Shown in pieces: positions 7,818-9,223 of a DNA stretch of 9,223 nucleotides. The notes beneath the pieces were generated by a model. It saw only the letters and a list, made by a program, of their open reading frames with translations, did no database searches and had not been told where the DNA came from. Source of the stretch: Patescibacteria group bacterium (lineage in GTDB: Bacteria > Patescibacteriota > Gracilibacteria > UBA1369 > JAHJTR01); contig JAHJTR010000052.1 of NCBI GenBank assembly GCA_018829865.1, forward strand, positions 1 to 9,223. The letters run 5' to 3'. Made by a program: the position numbers and the translations under genes. Each line of letters opens with the position of its first letter. Positions within the stretch are counted from its first letter, which is position 1.

Positions 7818-8403
7818 TTTCATTTTTGAATTACTCAATTTAAAACGCTTCAAACACTGCGGCAGCAAATTCGCAGGCGTCAAAAATCCCTATTCATTAT
7901 CGGATCATTCACTTGTCTCAAGCCAAATAGCGCTTATTTTAGGGGAGTTAGAAGGCGCAAACGCCGAAAAATGCGCTTTAATGTGCATCATCCATGATAA
8001 TCCCGAAATAAGAATTCTTGATCATCACGCCATCGCTCAAAAATATTTGATCAACCGCAATGAATCGGAAAAAAACGCATTTTACGACCAAATCAAGAAC
8101 CTCCCCCAAACACTTCAACTCAAATACCAACAATTATTCGAAGAATTCAATGCTCAAAAAACAATAGAGTCTAAAATAGCCAGAGACGCCGACTTGCTCG
8201 AAGCCGCCTTCCAAGCCAAAGAATACTTTGACATCGGTTATAAGTCCTGCAAAAATTGGATTGATAATTCAAAAAAGCTCTTAAAAACCAAATCCGCCAA
8301 AGCCCTAATAAAAGAGCTTGAAAAAACCGATCATTCGGATTGGTGGCAAAAAATAAATATTTCGAAAAATACAAAAAATGAGAAATATCGAAAAACAAAT
8401 TGA
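7801..8403 (+). CDS. HD-domain hydrolase, 5'-deoxynucleotidase (YfbR)-like
   Basis: 200 residues starting at TTG. No ATG, GTG or other TTG start was found upstream in frame, and the first internal ATG (M61, 7981) would remove the first metal-binding histidine. Residues fitting the HD superfamily are H36 (SDHSLVSSQ), H65-D66 with E69 (IIHDNPE), and D129 (KIARDADLLEAAF). The HDxxE arrangement and spacing resemble the YfbR/COG1896 metal-dependent 5'-nucleotidases, which dephosphorylate deoxyribonucleoside monophosphates. The HD fold is well supported; the substrate is inference. The C-terminus is Lys/Asn-rich after a DWW motif (180-182). The gene starts 17 bases before the tgt stop in another frame and lacks a Shine-Dalgarno, so translation is probably coupled to tgt. 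It ends with TGA, overlapping the next small ORF by 26 bases. Confidence 0.88.
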   Translation: MKKITNFIFELLNLKRFKHCGSKFAGVKNPYSLSDHSLVSSQIALILGELEGANAEKCALMCIIHDNPEIRILDHHAIAQKYLINRNESEKNAFYDQIKNLPQTLQLKYQQLFEEFNAQKTIESKIARDADLLEAAFQAKEYFDIGYKSCKNWIDNSKKLLKTKSAKALIKELEKTDHSDWWQKINISKNTKNEKYRKTN

Positions 8404-8506
8404 AAAAAAATACGCAAAAAGGGATAAGAAATTAAGGAAAAAAATGACTGTTAGCGGGAAAAATGTTTTTAAATTGGTCAAATTAATTACAAAAAAACAC
8501 AAATGA
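8378..8506 (+). CDS. Small basic protein, 42 codons, unrecognised
   Basis: An ORF of 42 codons from ATG 8378 to TGA 8504-8506. It fills the gap between the HD gene (overlap 26 bases) and ruvA. Its stop overlaps the ruvA start in a classic ATGA arrangement (8503-8506), which suggests translational coupling. The product is strongly basic: about 17 Lys/Arg, N-terminal half IEKQIEKKYAKRDKKLRKK, then a less charged core TVSGKNVFKLVKLITKKHK. It has no Cys, no membrane segment and no family that I recognise; nucleic-acid or ribosome binding would fit the charge but is a guess. A second start, ATG 8444 (codon 23), has AAGGA five bases upstream and would give 20 residues. The main doubt is that A-rich DNA easily yields Lys-rich ORFs; the exact fit between its neighbours argues that it is real. 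Confidence 0.6.
   Translation: MRNIEKQIEKKYAKRDKKLRKKMTVSGKNVFKLVKLITKKHK
8434..8438 (+). promoter_or_regulatory. Possible Shine-Dalgarno before an internal start of the small ORF
   Basis: AAGGA lies five bases before ATG 8444, codon 23 of the small ORF. It is the best-placed Shine-Dalgarno-like site on the plus strand of this window, so translation could begin at 8444 in place of, or as well as, 8378. In such A-rich DNA the match may be chance. Confidence 0.3.
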
Positions 8507-9078
8507 TCACCTATGTAAAAGGGAAAGTAATGAGCCTCAGTCAAAAAAACACCATCATTCAAATTGGCGGCATTGGCTACTCAATCAATATTAATGAGAA
8601 TCTTTGCAGTAAACTGAAAAAAGACTCGGAAGCCGAACTTTTCACATATATGGCATTACGAGAAAATGATGTCAGCCTTTATGGATTTGAAACGGAAAAA
8701 GATCTGGAACTATTTAAATTGCTAATTAGTGTTAAAGGAGTTGGCCCCAAATCGGCCTGTGAAATGCTAAATAGCCCCTGTGATCAAATAAAGTCCGCTA
8801 TCGCCATGCAAGACGATGCCCTCCTCTCAAAAGTACCCGGCATTGGGAAAAAAACATCTCAACGTATAATCATCGAATTACAAAATAAAATTACCGATTA
8901 CGATATTGATTTAACTAGAAAACATCAATCGATCACACCGGAATTAGACGACGCCATCCAAGCTCTCATAAATCTCGGCTATCAAAAACATCAAATCAGC
9001 AAACAATTATCGGCCCTACCGAAAGAATTAATAAAAGCTGAAGACATTATTAAATATTTTCTAAGCAGCGCAAAATAA
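8503..9078 (+). CDS. ruvA: Holliday junction branch migration protein RuvA
   Basis: 191 residues (E. coli 203). RuvA tetramers bind Holliday junctions and load the RuvB motor for branch migration in recombinational repair. Domain I (about 1-62) is an OB fold beginning MITYVKGKV with the conserved GGIGY (22-26) and ending VSLYGF. Domain II has two helix-hairpin-helix motifs, VKGVGPKSA (78-86) and VPGIGKKTS (111-119), which contact the junction backbone. After a short linker, domain III (about 145-190, ELDDAIQALINLGY) is the part that contacts RuvB. The start overlaps the stop of the small ORF by four bases and the stop TAA shares one base with the next ATG. ruvB and ruvC are not in the window. 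Confidence 0.98.
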   Translation: MITYVKGKVMSLSQKNTIIQIGGIGYSININENLCSKLKKDSEAELFTYMALRENDVSLYGFETEKDLELFKLLISVKGVGPKSACEMLNSPCDQIKSAIAMQDDALLSKVPGIGKKTSQRIIIELQNKITDYDIDLTRKHQSITPELDDAIQALINLGYQKHQISKQLSALPKELIKAEDIIKYFLSSAK

Positions 9079-9223
9079 TGAAGGGCTATTTGATAACCGA
9101 TCCGGCAAACGTTCTCTATCTTACAGGCTTTAAATCCTCCAATACTTTTTTATTAAAAACAGAGAAAAAAAATTATTTATTTACCGACAACAGATACATT
9201 GACGAAGCAAGAAAACTGGAAAC
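9078..9223 (+). CDS. M24-type Xaa-Pro peptidase, N-terminal fragment (continues beyond window)
   Basis: 48 codons from ATG 9078 to the window edge. NVLYLTGFKSSNTFLL (11-26) and YLFTDNRYIDEARKL (33-47) match the creatinase-like N-terminal domain of Xaa-Pro aminopeptidases/dipeptidases (PepP/PepQ type), where the phrases YLTGF and LFTDxRY recur. The metal-binding pita-bread domain lies outside the window, so activity cannot be checked and I give no symbol. The start overlaps the ruvA stop by one base (TAATG), which makes it the last visible member of the aroC-to-ruvA series. Confidence 0.88.
   Translation, partial: MKGYLITDPANVLYLTGFKSSNTFLLKTEKKNYLFTDNRYIDEARKLE

Noticed and set aside
8401..8506. 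UGA read as glycine (Gracilibacteria/SR1 code)
   Set aside because: TGA ends the HD gene and the small ORF at sensible places, conserved proteins use GGN for glycine, and no conserved frame contains an in-frame TGA.
1..9223. CRISPR array, tRNA/rRNA gene, IS element or attachment site
   Set aside because: I saw no regularly spaced repeats, tRNA-like cloverleaf, transposase frame or terminal inverted repeats; nearly all bases are explained by housekeeping genes.

Overview
This AT-rich window most likely comes from a Patescibacteria (CPR) chromosome. That assignment is an inference. It rests on a cytosolic VirB4/TraC-type ATPase of the kind common in that group, tightly packed and overlapping genes, long Lys/Glu/Asn-rich tails on otherwise conserved proteins, and starts mostly without a Shine-Dalgarno sequence. 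The reading frames fit the standard bacterial code: TGA closes two genes and does not interrupt the conserved ones, which argues against the UGA-glycine code of Gracilibacteria/SR1.

Layout. Positions 1-2255 on the minus strand hold most of a VirB4/TraC-like ATPase gene whose 3' end lies outside the window. A 159-bp intergenic region separates it from the divergent gyrA (2415-5006) and carries a good extended -10 promoter facing virB4. Next comes rpmE (5078-5533, ribosomal protein L31 with an unusual 84-residue charged tail), which has a candidate promoter overlapping the gyrA stop and a clear intrinsic terminator behind it.

From 5593 to the window end runs a very compact plus-strand series: aroC (chorismate synthase), tgt (tRNA-guanine transglycosylase), an HD-domain hydrolase starting with TTG inside the end of tgt, a 42-codon basic small ORF, ruvA (Holliday-junction binding), and the start of an M24-type Xaa-Pro peptidase. 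Every junction overlaps by 1 to 26 bases, so the set is probably one translationally coupled operon.

The genes are mainly housekeeping: DNA topology (gyrA), ribosome (rpmE), aromatic metabolism (aroC), tRNA modification (tgt), nucleotide metabolism (HD hydrolase, inferred) and recombination (ruvA). I do not see a defence island, prophage, CRISPR array, IS element or RNA gene. The points most worth a second look are the small ORF between the HD hydrolase and ruvA, the charged L31 tail, the near absence of Shine-Dalgarno sequences, and the tgt-HD coupling.
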